Notes: generated from the letters alone by a model not told the origin. A stretch of DNA of 48,592 nucleotides from an uncultured Candidatus Saccharibacteria bacterium (GCA_947304395.1 CAMZBA010000002.1:1-48592); one strand, 5' to 3'. Counted from the first letter of the stretch, positions 23,650 through 32,345 are shown. A program made the numbers and translations.

Positions 23650-24021
23650 ATGGATAATACTGAAATATACCTGCGACACGATAATGGCAGAAGCGATAAG
23701 GCGGAACAAGAAGAGCTGTCTACCGCTAGCAAGAATTCAGAAAACGATGACGAACCTACTGCGAATAATGCCGAAACGACGCAAAGCGAGAGTACCAGAC
23801 TAATAGAAGCTGCCGATGAAACATTTAGGGTCAACCACGAAGAACTTGAGTCGGAAGAAATCGATATAGCGCCGACAGAAGTCGCAGAAGAAAAGCCGCT
23901 AGAAATGATTGGAGGCGGCGCAAGCTATCCACTTCCGACGCCAGAAATTGGAGATATGCCCCCTCCAGCACCACCAAAACACAATAATGACGACGAAAAC
24001 ATAGAAAAATCCCCAGCCTGA
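23650..24021 (+). CDS. acidic, disordered, proline-tailed protein in T7SS operon
   Basis: The 123-aa protein is low complexity, rich in E, D, N, S and T. Its proline-rich end (SYPLPTPEIGDMPPPAPPK) suggests a disordered tail or a binding peptide. No fold is evident. It is the last gene of the run; its stop is part of a hairpin. It might be a substrate, a chaperone-like adaptor or a wall-spanning spacer, but nothing in the sequence decides this. Confidence 0.55.
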   Translation: MDNTEIYLRHDNGRSDKAEQEELSTASKNSENDDEPTANNAETTQSESTRLIEAADETFRVNHEELESEEIDIAPTEVAEEKPLEMIGGGASYPLPTPEIGDMPPPAPPKHNNDDENIEKSPA

Positions 24022-24032
24022 CGGCTGGGGAT
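24009..24032. terminator. hairpin terminator between convergent genes
   Basis: The perfect 10-bp stem ATCCCCAGCC/GGCTGGGGAT has a TGAC loop. On the minus strand TTTTT follows at once (24004-24008 on plus), so it is a good terminator for the minus-strand gene. On plus the T run starts 8 nt later. Confidence 0.75.
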
Positions 24033-24072
24033 GAGTGGTTTTTTAGGGAAAAATACCTGCCTGCCACCTCAA

Positions 24073-24735
24073 TTACTGGGCGTATACCGTGTATGTGCCA
24101 TACTGACACTCATACGTGCCAATCTCTTCGGCAGACGACATAGCGGCTTTGGCCAGTGCCCAAGTGTTTGTTCTGCTCGGCAGAACATAAACTTTAGCAC
24201 CGCTCCAGGACAGTTCGAAGTCCGCGGCAGACTTTCCTTCGCAGTAGAATGTGGGTCCTTCGGACGTGGGAATGGCTGATCCTTTGAGGGCAGCTTCAAG
24301 CCCGCGACACCAGCTGGAGTCGTCGCCAATATTCTGGCTTACCCACTTGGCGTCTTCGGATTCGAATGCGTACCCGATGCCATTCGTTTCCATGAAGACG
24401 ACATAGCCCTTCAGGGCGTAATCTTCATCGGACATCACGGCAGAAGTTTCAGTTGAGCCTTCATTCTGACCATCATCAACGACGGAATCGGGAGTCTCTG
24501 TGCGATCATCGACAGCTTCAGGGGCAGTAGCTTCTGTGTGATCCGTCTCCGTGTCAGCAGGCTGCTCGACGTCCTCGGGAGTAGGAGCCTCAACTTCTGT
24601 CTCGGTCACCTGCGTCGCTGTGGGTTCAGTCTGAGTCTGGCCACGACGACCGCCGGTAGTTACTCCGACATACATGATGACGGCGCCGATGATGACGCAA
24701 ACGATGGCGATGGCAAAATTTTTTACTCTTTCCAT
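24073..24735 (-). CDS. membrane-anchored protein with acidic linker
   Basis: The 220-aa protein starts at the ATG reading MERVKNFAIAI behind AAGGAGG; longer upstream starts lack an SD. The membrane anchor is at about residues 5-25. An extracytoplasmic T/E/P-rich linker (about 30-105) and a C-terminal domain follow. The domain has GYVVFMETNGIGYAFES, W-C-G-L-E-A, FYCEGKSAADFELSW and a closing GTYECQYGTYTVYAQ. Three cysteines in the domain could form disulphides. The stalk-plus-domain plan suits a surface protein. It is transcribed against the T7SS genes from its own promoter, and a link to secretion is only positional. Confidence 0.72.
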   Translation of the reverse strand: MERVKNFAIAIVCVIIGAVIMYVGVTTGGRRGQTQTEPTATQVTETEVEAPTPEDVEQPADTETDHTEATAPEAVDDRTETPDSVVDDGQNEGSTETSAVMSDEDYALKGYVVFMETNGIGYAFESEDAKWVSQNIGDDSSWCRGLEAALKGSAIPTSEGPTFYCEGKSAADFELSWSGAKVYVLPSRTNTWALAKAAMSSAEEIGTYECQYGTYTVYAQ

Positions 24736-24786
24736 AAATAAAACCTCCTTAAAGAACTTATGTGTTTTTGCAACAAATATACTAAG

Positions 24787-24815
24787 ATTATAGCACGTGT
24801 ACATGGAATTGTCAA
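24787..24815 (-). promoter_or_regulatory. promoter of the 24735-24073 gene
   Basis: On the minus strand TTGACA (24810-24815), a 17-nt spacer and TATAAT (24787-24792) preceded by TGC. Confidence 0.88.
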
Positions 24816-24843
24816 GCATAATATGAAGTATAATAATAGCTCA

Positions 24844-24872
24844 TTGCTACAATAACTAAAAAATAATATAAT
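24844..24872 (+). promoter_or_regulatory. promoter of the essC-esaB operon
   Basis: TTGCTA (24844-24849), a 17-nt spacer and TATAAT (24867-24872). It lies back to back with the divergent promoter at 24787-24815. The leader is about 60 nt. Confidence 0.7.
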
Positions 24873-24903
24873 AATCTTAATACTTATGTTTAAAGGTGGG
24901 TCA

Positions 24904-24960
24904 ATGTACAATAACGTCTGCCCATTTCCAATAAAAGATGATCATACATATATTCAATAA
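24904..24960 (+). CDS. possible 18-codon upstream ORF overlapping the EssC start
   Basis: ATG at 24904 follows AAAGGTGGG at a good distance and encodes MYNNVCPFPIKDDHTYIQ. The frame spans the EssC ATG (24938) in a different frame. The EssC start itself has no clear SD. A short leader peptide that feeds ribosomes to EssC by coupling is possible; coding cannot be proven from one sequence. Confidence 0.3.
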   Translation: MYNNVCPFPIKDDHTYIQ

Positions 24961-27900
24961 CAGAGTAAACTATACGCGTAAAATATCGTCTACTGCAAGT
25001 GGTATGTATCCTCTTAATGTTGGCAACAAAATCTTAGGCAACATCATTTCAAACTATGACAGTTGGACCATTCAGCTCACTGATGAGTTTCATAGCCCCG
25101 AAGCAATTGGAGATTCCTTTAACCTCAAGCTATATCAAACTCACACCATAGTGTCAAAAAGAACTCGCGAAACATATTATGTAGTAGGCACTGAAAGCTA
25201 TTACAAAGAACGAACAGTTCTTAAAGCACCAAGAGATTTCCTAGTCGGAAGCAGTGAAGTATGCGACATATACTATCGTCAAGAGTATAGCAACAAGGAA
25301 ACATTAAAGCTTAGCCTAACCATGTATGGCTGGGTTGCAGAAACTAGCTCGTCAAACTTCTTTGCCTCTAGAGAACGAATAGTCGGCAAGAAGAAATTGT
25401 CCTGCGGTGATTATATTTTTTATTTTGGGCTAAAAATAATCTTACTTAATAACGCTATTATTATTAATAGCCCTACTGATAAAATTAAGATAGGCCCCAA
25501 GTTATCTCCAACAAAAATTGACTACGCTAGTGCCGGAGAGACTAAAGATGCCGGCAGAAAAGATCAAGATATCGATCAAGACTTGCCATTCTTCTCAGAA
25601 GACGATTATTACTACAAATCGCCAAGGTTCAACTACCTAATTGACACAACCGAGGTTACGATCGACGAACCGCCGGCACCGAATAAAAATGATAACATGC
25701 CTGCAATTTTAGCCATAGGTCCACAACTCACAATGGGCATAGCCTCCGGCTTATCTGTAGTATCAATGATAATGATGCTGGGGCAGGGTTCAATTAATCC
25801 AATTCGAATTAGGCTATCGATTGCTACTATGTGTGTTTCGATGATTGGCACGGTAGCGTGGCCGACCATATCGCGTGCTATTAATAAGAAGCGCTTAAAG
25901 AAACGAGAAGAAAAAAGGCAAAATAAATACCGCGAGTATCTATCCAAGAAACAAGAGCAAATTAAACAAATCAAAGAGGTACAATACAAAACCCTTCTTG
26001 ACAATAACCCGCCCATAGATCAATGCGCTCGAATAATCGATACAAAAAACAGCAGATTGTGGCAGCGCAATATTGAGCACAAGGATTTTCTATGCGTTCG
26101 CGTTGGGACGGGCAACGTGGAAACGAAGATTGACATAGAAAAACCAGAGGATCATTTTAGTATCGATGATGAGGATCAGCTATTCGTAGAGCTCAAAAAA
26201 GTCGTGAATGATTCGCTACTTATCAAAGACGCGCCGTTAACCTATAATTTTACGAATCAAATAATCGATGCCATAATGGGGTCTTCAAGTTTAGTGAAGC
26301 CATTTATGGACAGCGTATTTCTTCAAATGCTTACATTCTACTCGTATACTGACTTAAAAATAGTAGTGTTTACTACCGAGCCGGAAAAATGGGATTATTT
26401 AAAAAACGCACCCCATTGCTGGAATAATGAGCGCACAACTCGCTACTTCGCGACATCTATCGAAAAGCTGACGACCATCTCGAGCGACTTAGAGAAGGTA
26501 TTTAATGCTCGCAAGTCGAATGATGAAGAAGAAAAGCTAGAAGATAATGGCGAAAAACGCGCAGAGAGTGGGGTGAATTTTAGGGATTTTCGCCCATACT
26601 ATCTTCTCTTTATCGACGACATGTCGGCAGTAAGGAATGTGCCGCTAATCAATAAAATACTTCATTACAAAAGAAATCTAGGTTTTTCCATTATTGCCTT
26701 AGCGCAAAGCGTATCGATGCTCCCAAGCGAGACCGCCGATTTTATTAGCATTACGAAAGATTATGCAGCCATCTTGACTACGGGCGAAAATGAAAAACAG
26801 ATTTATTTTAAAGCCGACATGAATAATGAAATAGTCGACATGAGAACCTGTACTAGAAAACTAGCAAACATACCCGTCAAGGCTGAAAAAGGAAAATTTG
26901 AATTGCCAAAATCGCTACCTTTTCTCGAAATGTACGAATGCGGACGCGTCGAGCAGCTCAACAGTCTAGCAAGATGGAAAAGCAACGATCCAACGTCTAG
27001 CCTATCCGTACCAATAGGAGTGGATCAAAACAATGAGTGTTTTAATATGGATACGCACGAGAAAGCGTATGGTCCGCACGGCCTGATAGCGGGAACGACA
27101 GGCTCTGGCAAATCTGAGTGGATCATAACCTTTATTCTATCGCTAGCCGTAAACTTTAGCCCAGAAGAAGTCCAATTTGTTTTGATAGACTACAAAGGTG
27201 GTGGTTTAGCAAAGAGCTTCGAGAATGCAGAATTAGGAATTAGACTTCCGCACTTAGCGGGCACAATCACGAACCTAGATAAATCCGAAATTTTTCGCTC
27301 CATCTCAGCTATCGAATCTGAGCTCAGACGACGACAGTCCATGTTTAATAACGCTCGGGAAAAGCTCAAAGAAGCGTCAATGGATATTTACAAGTACCAA
27401 CAGTGCTATAGAAAAGGACAGGTCAGTGAGCCTATGTCTCATTTGTTTATCATTTGCGACGAGTTTGCTGAGCTAAAATCCCAACAGCCAGATTTCATGG
27501 ATCAGCTCATCTCGACATCACGCATTGGCCGCTCGCTAGGGGTTCACTTAATTTTAGCAACACAGAAACCTAGCGGCGTCGTAAACGAGCAAATCTGGTC
27601 CAACTCTAAATTTAAAATTGCGCTAAAAGTACAGAATAGAAGTGATTCAAATGAAGTGATTAAGAAACCAGACGCAGCATACCTAAAACAGGTCGGATCG
27701 TTCTACCTTCAGGTAGGAAATGATGAATATTATAACCTAGGACAAGTCGCCTGGGCTGGCGCGAAATATTACCCATCTAACTCTATAAAGAAAGAGATTG
27801 ACGGTGCTGTTTTGCTAATCGACGATATTGGAAATGTCACTAATACTATCGAAGACAAAGTAAAAACGGAAAGCCAAGGCGAGCAGCTATTGAATGTGGT

Positions 27901-29515
27901 CGGATACCTATCGGATATCAGTAAAAAAGTCCAACTCCATACCAGACAAATGTGGCTGGAAAACATAAAATCAAAAGTACTACTTTCGGACCTTCGCGAA
28001 AAGTATCGCGCTCAACCAAGCGCAAAATATACCTATAATACCGTAATCGGCGAATATGACGAGCCGCGCCTTCAGAAACAGGATATACTACGAATAGATT
28101 TGGCGGGCGGAAATATTGCAATAGTCAGCAAACCAGACGGGAGCATAGAAAAACTAATTTCAACTATCGTTTGGTCTAGCATTTGCGACCATACGCCTGC
28201 AGAGATAGCCTACTATATACTAGACTTCGGATCTGAGACACTTCGAAAATTTGCCAAATTCCCACAAGTGGGCGAAGTCATCTTTCAAAATGAGCCAGAC
28301 AGAATTGCTAGTATGATCAATATGATTAACGACGAAATGGCGCAACGCAAACAAATATTATCCGATTACAATGGGTCATTCGAATACTACAATCGCGTGG
28401 CAAAAGAAAAAATGAATTTAATGGTAATTATTATAAATAATTACGACATATTTTCAGAGACTTATCCAAAAGTAGTTGGAATGGTCGAAGACCTATTCCG
28501 CGACGCGCCGAAGTATGGAATCGTATTTATAATCAGCGCAAACGCAACTAATACCATTGGCTCAAGATTGTTGCAGCATTTCAATCATTACATTTTGATG
28601 CAAATCACGGACGATTCGATGTATAGAGTATTATCGAACTGCCGCCGAGGCTTAATACCTAAAAAAATAGTAGGAAGGGGCATATGTAAGGTTAATGCTG
28701 AATCAGCAGATTCATATTGCGAGTTCCAGACTGCTATGATTGACGATGAAGAAAACGAACTGCAGACCATCAAAACTTATGCCGAACAGTGTATTGAATA
28801 CTATAAATGCAAAGTTAAACAGCTCGCTAAAATACCAGACGATATTACGAGTAACGATCTTATTAGCCACGTATCCGACCTATCCAGTGTTCCAGTGGGT
28901 ATAAATCTATATGAAAAGAACCTTGCAATTTATGACTTCCTGGCACAAAAAGTTCACCTCGTCACTAGTAAAGATATAAAGACGAATATGGAGTTTGTGT
29001 ATGCTCTTGCCGCACTAATGACGAAAGTGTCCAACGCAAAAGTACGCGTACTAGACTTATTGAAAATATTCCACAAACCTATCTTAGATATACAGAAACT
29101 CGATCAAGATCCAAACGCCGTATTTGAAGCGCTCGAAAAGGACGTATTAACAAGAACGGAGTCACAAGATTACGGTATTAATATAATAATCGGAGCCGGT
29201 AACTATAAGAGTGTTCTTTCTGAAGAAGGCGTAAAGACGTTCCAAAATCTCTTCGAAAATCTCTCGAAGAGTAAGAGAGTTATATTCGTATTAGTTGACA
29301 ACTACGAAAGCATAAGAAATCTCACGGTCGAAAAATGGTATAGAGAGATGGATCTAAAGCAAGGCATTTGGCTTGGACGCGGGCTTGACAGCCAAAGCTT
29401 ATACGATGTCGAAGTACGCTCCGAAGATAACAAATATCATTACCCAGGCCTAGGCTATATTATTTCTGGCAATAATTACGACATAATAAAGACAATGATG
29501 GATAAGGACGAATAA
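24938..29515 (+). CDS. essC: EssC-type FtsK/SpoIIIE ATPase of type VII secretion
   Basis: The 1525 aa match Firmicutes EssC/YukBA (about 1480). The N-terminal 240 residues are beta-rich, in the place of the two FHA-like domains of EssC. A pair of membrane helices lies at about 256-277 and 288-308, preceded by SPRFNYLI...VTIDEPPAP as in EssC. ATPase domain 1 (about 650-900) is intact: Walker A GTTGSGKSE (719-727), LLIDYKGGG-like VLIDYKGGGLAK, Walker B LFIICDE (836-842), ATQKPSGVV and IALKVQNRSDSNEV. Domains 2 and 3 keep the fold pattern (VVIIINNYD-like strand), but their P-loops are degenerate (SKPDGSIEK and VTSKDIKTN). The protein would drive export of the Esx-like proteins encoded upstream. 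The stop overlaps the next start. Confidence 0.93.
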   Translation: MIIHIFNNRVNYTRKISSTASGMYPLNVGNKILGNIISNYDSWTIQLTDEFHSPEAIGDSFNLKLYQTHTIVSKRTRETYYVVGTESYYKERTVLKAPRDFLVGSSEVCDIYYRQEYSNKETLKLSLTMYGWVAETSSSNFFASRERIVGKKKLSCGDYIFYFGLKIILLNNAIIINSPTDKIKIGPKLSPTKIDYASAGETKDAGRKDQDIDQDLPFFSEDDYYYKSPRFNYLIDTTEVTIDEPPAPNKNDNMPAILAIGPQLTMGIASGLSVVSMIMMLGQGSINPIRIRLSIATMCVSMIGTVAWPTISRAINKKRLKKREEKRQNKYREYLSKKQEQIKQIKEVQYKTLLDNNPPIDQCARIIDTKNSRLWQRNIEHKDFLCVRVGTGNVETKIDIEKPEDHFSIDDEDQLFVELKKVVNDSLLIKDAPLTYNFTNQIIDAIMGSSSLVKPFMDSVFLQMLTFYSYTDLKIVVFTTEPEKWDYLKNAPHCWNNERTTRYFATSIEKLTTISSDLEKVFNARKSNDEEEKLEDNGEKRAESGVNFRDFRPYYLLFIDDMSAVRNVPLINKILHYKRNLGFSIIALAQSVSMLPSETADFISITKDYAAILTTGENEKQIYFKADMNNEIVDMRTCTRKLANIPVKAEKGKFELPKSLPFLEMYECGRVEQLNSLARWKSNDPTSSLSVPIGVDQNNECFNMDTHEKAYGPHGLIAGTTGSGKSEWIITFILSLAVNFSPEEVQFVLIDYKGGGLAKSFENAELGIRLPHLAGTITNLDKSEIFRSISAIESELRRRQSMFNNAREKLKEASMDIYKYQQCYRKGQVSEPMSHLFIICDEFAELKSQQPDFMDQLISTSRIGRSLGVHLILATQKPSGVVNEQIWSNSKFKIALKVQNRSDSNEVIKKPDAAYLKQVGSFYLQVGNDEYYNLGQVAWAGAKYYPSNSIKKEIDGAVLLIDDIGNVTNTIEDKVKTESQGEQLLNVVGYLSDISKKVQLHTRQMWLENIKSKVLLSDLREKYRAQPSAKYTYNTVIGEYDEPRLQKQDILRIDLAGGNIAIVSKPDGSIEKLISTIVWSSICDHTPAEIAYYILDFGSETLRKFAKFPQVGEVIFQNEPDRIASMINMINDEMAQRKQILSDYNGSFEYYNRVAKEKMNLMVIIINNYDIFSETYPKVVGMVEDLFRDAPKYGIVFIISANATNTIGSRLLQHFNHYILMQITDDSMYRVLSNCRRGLIPKKIVGRGICKVNAESADSYCEFQTAMIDDEENELQTIKTYAEQCIEYYKCKVKQLAKIPDDITSNDLISHVSDLSSVPVGINLYEKNLAIYDFLAQKVHLVTSKDIKTNMEFVYALAALMTKVSNAKVRVLDLLKIFHKPILDIQKLDQDPNAVFEALEKDVLTRTESQDYGINIIIGAGNYKSVLSEEGVKTFQNLFENLSKSKRVIFVLVDNYESIRNLTVEKWYREMDLKQGIWLGRGLDSQSLYDVEVRSEDNKYHYPGLGYIISGNNYDIIKTMMDKDE

Positions 29516-29769
29516 TGCAGTATAAAGTACTTGTGCAGTTTCATGCGCCGGAAATCGAGGAAGATTACGAAGCATATATCCCCATCAATAAGACCATTGG
29601 CGAAGTATCAGAACTGCTTCTTAGAGTAATTCGAGAGAAATATAGCACCTTTGCTGAAGGAGGCAAAGTGAAACTCTACGATAAGTATACATACCGAATC
29701 TATCGAGAAAACGACCTTATTCGCAATACGGACATCAAGAATGGTTCGGAACTAATCGTAATCTCATAA
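29515..29769 (+). CDS. EsaB/YukD-like ubiquitin-fold protein
   Basis: The 84-aa protein has a beta-grasp pattern: KVLVQFHAP strand, EDYEAYIPINKTIGEVSELLLRVI helix, RIYRENDLIRNTDIKNGSELIVI end. The final (N/D)GSxLIVI strand is typical of EsaB/YukD, the cytosolic ubiquitin-like component of T7SSb. It overlaps the EssC stop (TAATG), which indicates coupled translation. Together the pair identifies the locus as T7SSb-like. Confidence 0.85.
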   Translation: MQYKVLVQFHAPEIEEDYEAYIPINKTIGEVSELLLRVIREKYSTFAEGGKVKLYDKYTYRIYRENDLIRNTDIKNGSELIVIS

Positions 29770-29807
29770 CTTCCTTCAGTACGCCTAAAATAAATATTAA
29801 ATTAAAA

Positions 29808-29825
29808 AGCCCCCATTCGGGGGCT
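29808..29825. terminator. terminator hairpin between convergent genes
   Basis: The perfect 7-bp stem AGCCCCC/GGGGGCT has an ATTC loop. A T run follows on the minus side, so it terminates the 30617-29856 gene well; it probably also ends the essC operon. Confidence 0.75.
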
Positions 29826-29855
29826 AAGATGAATTTCTACAATCAAAAGTATTAT

Positions 29856-30617
29856 TTAATCTACGCGTAAGATATTCCACACGGGCGACTTGTAGCTTCT
29901 GGCAATAAGCTCCAATGCGTAATCGTCCCGACAATTAGATCTTCCACAGCGGTAGGCACCTTCGAAAACGTCACGCAAATCTTCTTCAAGCTTGCCATAG
30001 TTATCAGGGATTCGGGAGAAAATATTTTTACTAAGAATAGCTTGCGAGTTATCGCTAAGCTTAGCAACGCAGTTTTTCAGCTGTTTTGACTCGATGATGT
30101 ACTTTATCTTCATGCATACAAAGCACATCGCGATAGCTGCCGGCGCAAGGCCGCCGCTGAAAAGATCGGACACCACCGCTGAAAACTTATTATAATCCTG
30201 GTAGCTTACCTTATCAGGACCATTCTGCAGTAAGGCATAAAATTTACGCACTTCATTATGCAGATCATATTCCATTTTCTCCCTTAATTTATCAAAATCT
30301 CCCTTCACGATATTAACAGCACTGACATGTGGCATATTCGCGAAAAGGAAATCATATCCGGGCACCTTCAAGTATTCGCTGATAACATAGTAGTCTTCAC
30401 AAGGCCAATACCCGTCAGCACGGACGGCTCCGTCTAAAACGGATGGAAGACTACCATAAATTAAGTCAGGAAGACCACACTGTGTCGCAAGATAGATGAT
30501 CGCAGCGGCGTTTGGCGACCATTCCGGCGGCCCCACAATGCTGCGTGTCCGAAGTTGCTCCAGAAGAGCATAGTCTATGGGAGACATGGACGGACCGGAG
30601 TATTCAAGCTTTGGCAT
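29856..30617 (-). CDS. orphan soluble protein
   Basis: The 253-aa protein is not recognised. The ATG is 8 nt after AGGAGG on the minus strand. No signal or membrane segment is obvious except a moderately hydrophobic stretch (LAPAAIAMCFVCMKIKYII). It is largely helical, with CGLPDLIYGSLP, DGYWPCEDYYVISEYLK and a C-terminal CGRSNCRDDYALELI cysteine pair. It is monocistronic and convergent with the essC operon. Confidence 0.72.
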   Translation of the reverse strand: MPKLEYSGPSMSPIDYALLEQLRTRSIVGPPEWSPNAAAIIYLATQCGLPDLIYGSLPSVLDGAVRADGYWPCEDYYVISEYLKVPGYDFLFANMPHVSAVNIVKGDFDKLREKMEYDLHNEVRKFYALLQNGPDKVSYQDYNKFSAVVSDLFSGGLAPAAIAMCFVCMKIKYIIESKQLKNCVAKLSDNSQAILSKNIFSRIPDNYGKLEEDLRDVFEGAYRCGRSNCRDDYALELIARSYKSPVWNILRVD

Positions 30618-30682
30618 AATAATCACCTCCTAGAAAAGCTGAACGTAAAGGAACAAAAAAGTAGAAATTCTTATAAGCCCAT

Positions 30683-30711
30683 ATTATATCATAAGTATGA
30701 GCATCTTGCAA
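30683..30711 (-). promoter_or_regulatory. promoter of the 30617-29856 gene
   Basis: On the minus strand TTGCAA (30706-30711), a 17-nt spacer and TATAAT (30683-30688) preceded by TGA. Confidence 0.8.
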
Positions 30712-30785
30712 AGAATGGCGCGAAATCTCGCACGGAGCACTTGCAGGCTAGTCAATAAAAATGTTACTATGGCGCACTATGTTTC

Positions 30786-30814
30786 TTGCAAAAGCGGCTC
30801 ATATATGATAAAAT
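30786..30814 (+). promoter_or_regulatory. promoter restarting the spc operon
   Basis: TTGCAA (30786-30791), a 17-nt spacer and TAAAAT (30809-30814) preceded by TGA, 32 nt before rplF. This promoter is needed because rplF is cut off from rpsH. Confidence 0.8.
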
Positions 30815-30845
30815 ACACGAGATATTATTAACAAAGAGGAACGCA

Positions 30846-31382
30846 ATGAGTCGTATCGGAAAACTACCTGTAGAGATTCCTGCAGGCGTGACAATTACGG
30901 TCGGCGACAAAGAAATTACCGTCGCTGGTCCAAAAGGCACGCTTCAGGTTCCTGTTCAGGAAAATACCACGACGAAAGTCGAGGGTAACCAAATCATCGT
31001 GACGCGTAGCGACGATGAGCCAAAGTCTCGTGCTTGGCACGGTTTGCAACGCGCACTACTTAATAACGCCGTTACTGGCGTCACCAAAGGTTTTGAGAAA
31101 AAACTCGAAATCAATGGCGTCGGTTTCCGCCTCAGTGGTGGACCAAAAGAAATCGAAATGGCACTTGGTTTTTCTCACCCAGTCAAATATTCAGCCCCAG
31201 AGGGTATTGAACTAAAGACGGACAAGATGACCATCACCGTATCTGGCATCGACAAGCAAAAAGTCGGCCAGGTCGCAGCCGAAATTCGCGCATTAAAGAA
31301 ACCAGAACCATACAAGGGTAAAGGTATCAAATATGCTGACGAAGTTATTATTCGTAAAGCCGGTAAGGCAGGGAAGAAATAA
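30846..31382 (+). CDS. rplF: 50S ribosomal protein L6
   Basis: The 178 aa begin MSRIGKLPVEIPAGV; AGAGGAA precedes this ATG, while a longer frame from 30786 lies in the promoter. GVTKGFEKKLEINGVGFR and the C-terminal KKPEPYKGKGIKYADE loop are diagnostic. L6 lies near the sarcin-ricin loop and factor-binding site. Confidence 0.97.
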   Translation: MSRIGKLPVEIPAGVTITVGDKEITVAGPKGTLQVPVQENTTTKVEGNQIIVTRSDDEPKSRAWHGLQRALLNNAVTGVTKGFEKKLEINGVGFRLSGGPKEIEMALGFSHPVKYSAPEGIELKTDKMTITVSGIDKQKVGQVAAEIRALKKPEPYKGKGIKYADEVIIRKAGKAGKK

Positions 31383-31384
31383 TC

Positions 31385-31714
31385 ATGAAAGCAGAATTTA
31401 GAGCGAATCGTACTCGCGCAAGGATTCATGGCACTGCTGATCGCCCACGCCTTAGCGTAAATATCAGCAATATGCATGTAATTGCTCAGATTATCGATGA
31501 TGATAAAGGAGCTACGCTTGCATACGCAACGACCGTCGGTTCAAAGCAAAAAGGTAGCAAGACCGAACTCGCCACCTACGTTGGAACCGAGATCGCCAAA
31601 AAAGCAAAGAAAGCCAAGATCTCAAAGGTAGTCTTTGATCGTGGCTCACGCCTTTACGCAGGTCGCATGAAAGCTCTCGCTGATGCCGCCCGCAAGGAAG
31701 GATTGGAGTTCTAA
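31385..31714 (+). CDS. rplR: 50S ribosomal protein L18
   Basis: The 109-aa 5S rRNA-binding protein contains RPRLSVNISNMHVIAQIIDDDKGATLAYATT and VVFDRGSRLYAGRMKALADAAR(K)EGLEF. It is slightly shorter at the N-terminus than the family norm (about 117). Confidence 0.96.
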   Translation: MKAEFRANRTRARIHGTADRPRLSVNISNMHVIAQIIDDDKGATLAYATTVGSKQKGSKTELATYVGTEIAKKAKKAKISKVVFDRGSRLYAGRMKALADAARKEGLEF

Positions 31715-31715
31715 T

Positions 31716-32345
31716 ATGGATAACAAGAAACAACCAAAGGTTATCAACCAATCTGGTACCACCAAGCTTACGGACGAAGCCGTAGCTGCACGCGAAGCAA
31801 AAGCAGAGCGCGAATTCCGTGGTCGCCGCCGCGACAATCGTCGCAATCGCCGCGCCGCCGAAGAAACCAAGAAAGAGTTTGATACCGTTAATATTTCAAT
31901 TAATCGCGTTTCCCGCACCGTAGCTGGTGGTCGCCGCATGCGCTTCCAGGCTCTCGTTGCTATGGGTAACCACAAGAATAAAATCGGCGTCGGCATGGCT
32001 AAAGGCAACGATGTTACTTCTGCCGTTCAAAAGGCTGAGCGTCGTGCAAAGAAGAACATGATCACCATCAACATGAATGGCGACACTATTTGCCACGAAG
32101 TTGAAACGAAAATTACTGGCGCACACGTACTCATGAAGCCAGCCGCACCGGGTACTGGTATTATCGCTGGCGGCGTCGTTCGTTCGATTATTGGCCTTAC
32201 TGGAATTAAGAACTTGATTTCAAAGTCACTCGGTTCCACCAACAAGGCAAACATCGCTTACGCCGTAATCGAAGGTCTAAAGCAGCAAGTTCCAAAATCC
32301 GAATGGAATGGCGCTAAAAAAGCCGCCAAAAAGGAGGATAAGTAA
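31716..32345 (+). CDS. rpsE: 30S ribosomal protein S5
   Basis: The 209 aa start at the ATG one base after the rplR stop. A basic N-terminal extension of about 45 residues (arginine-rich, RGRRRDNRRNRRAAEE) precedes the core SINRVSRTVAGGRRMRFQALVAMG. GTGIIAGGVVRSIIGLTGIKN is the second S5 signature. S5 works in decoding fidelity and mRNA unwinding. No rpmD (L30) lies between rpsE and rplO, which overlap by one base. Confidence 0.97.
   Translation: MDNKKQPKVINQSGTTKLTDEAVAAREAKAEREFRGRRRDNRRNRRAAEETKKEFDTVNISINRVSRTVAGGRRMRFQALVAMGNHKNKIGVGMAKGNDVTSAVQKAERRAKKNMITINMNGDTICHEVETKITGAHVLMKPAAPGTGIIAGGVVRSIIGLTGIKNLISKSLGSTNKANIAYAVIEGLKQQVPKSEWNGAKKAAKKEDK

Noticed and set aside
30786-30845. N-terminal extension of L6
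   Set aside because: It begins inside the -35 box; the SD and the family start support 30846.
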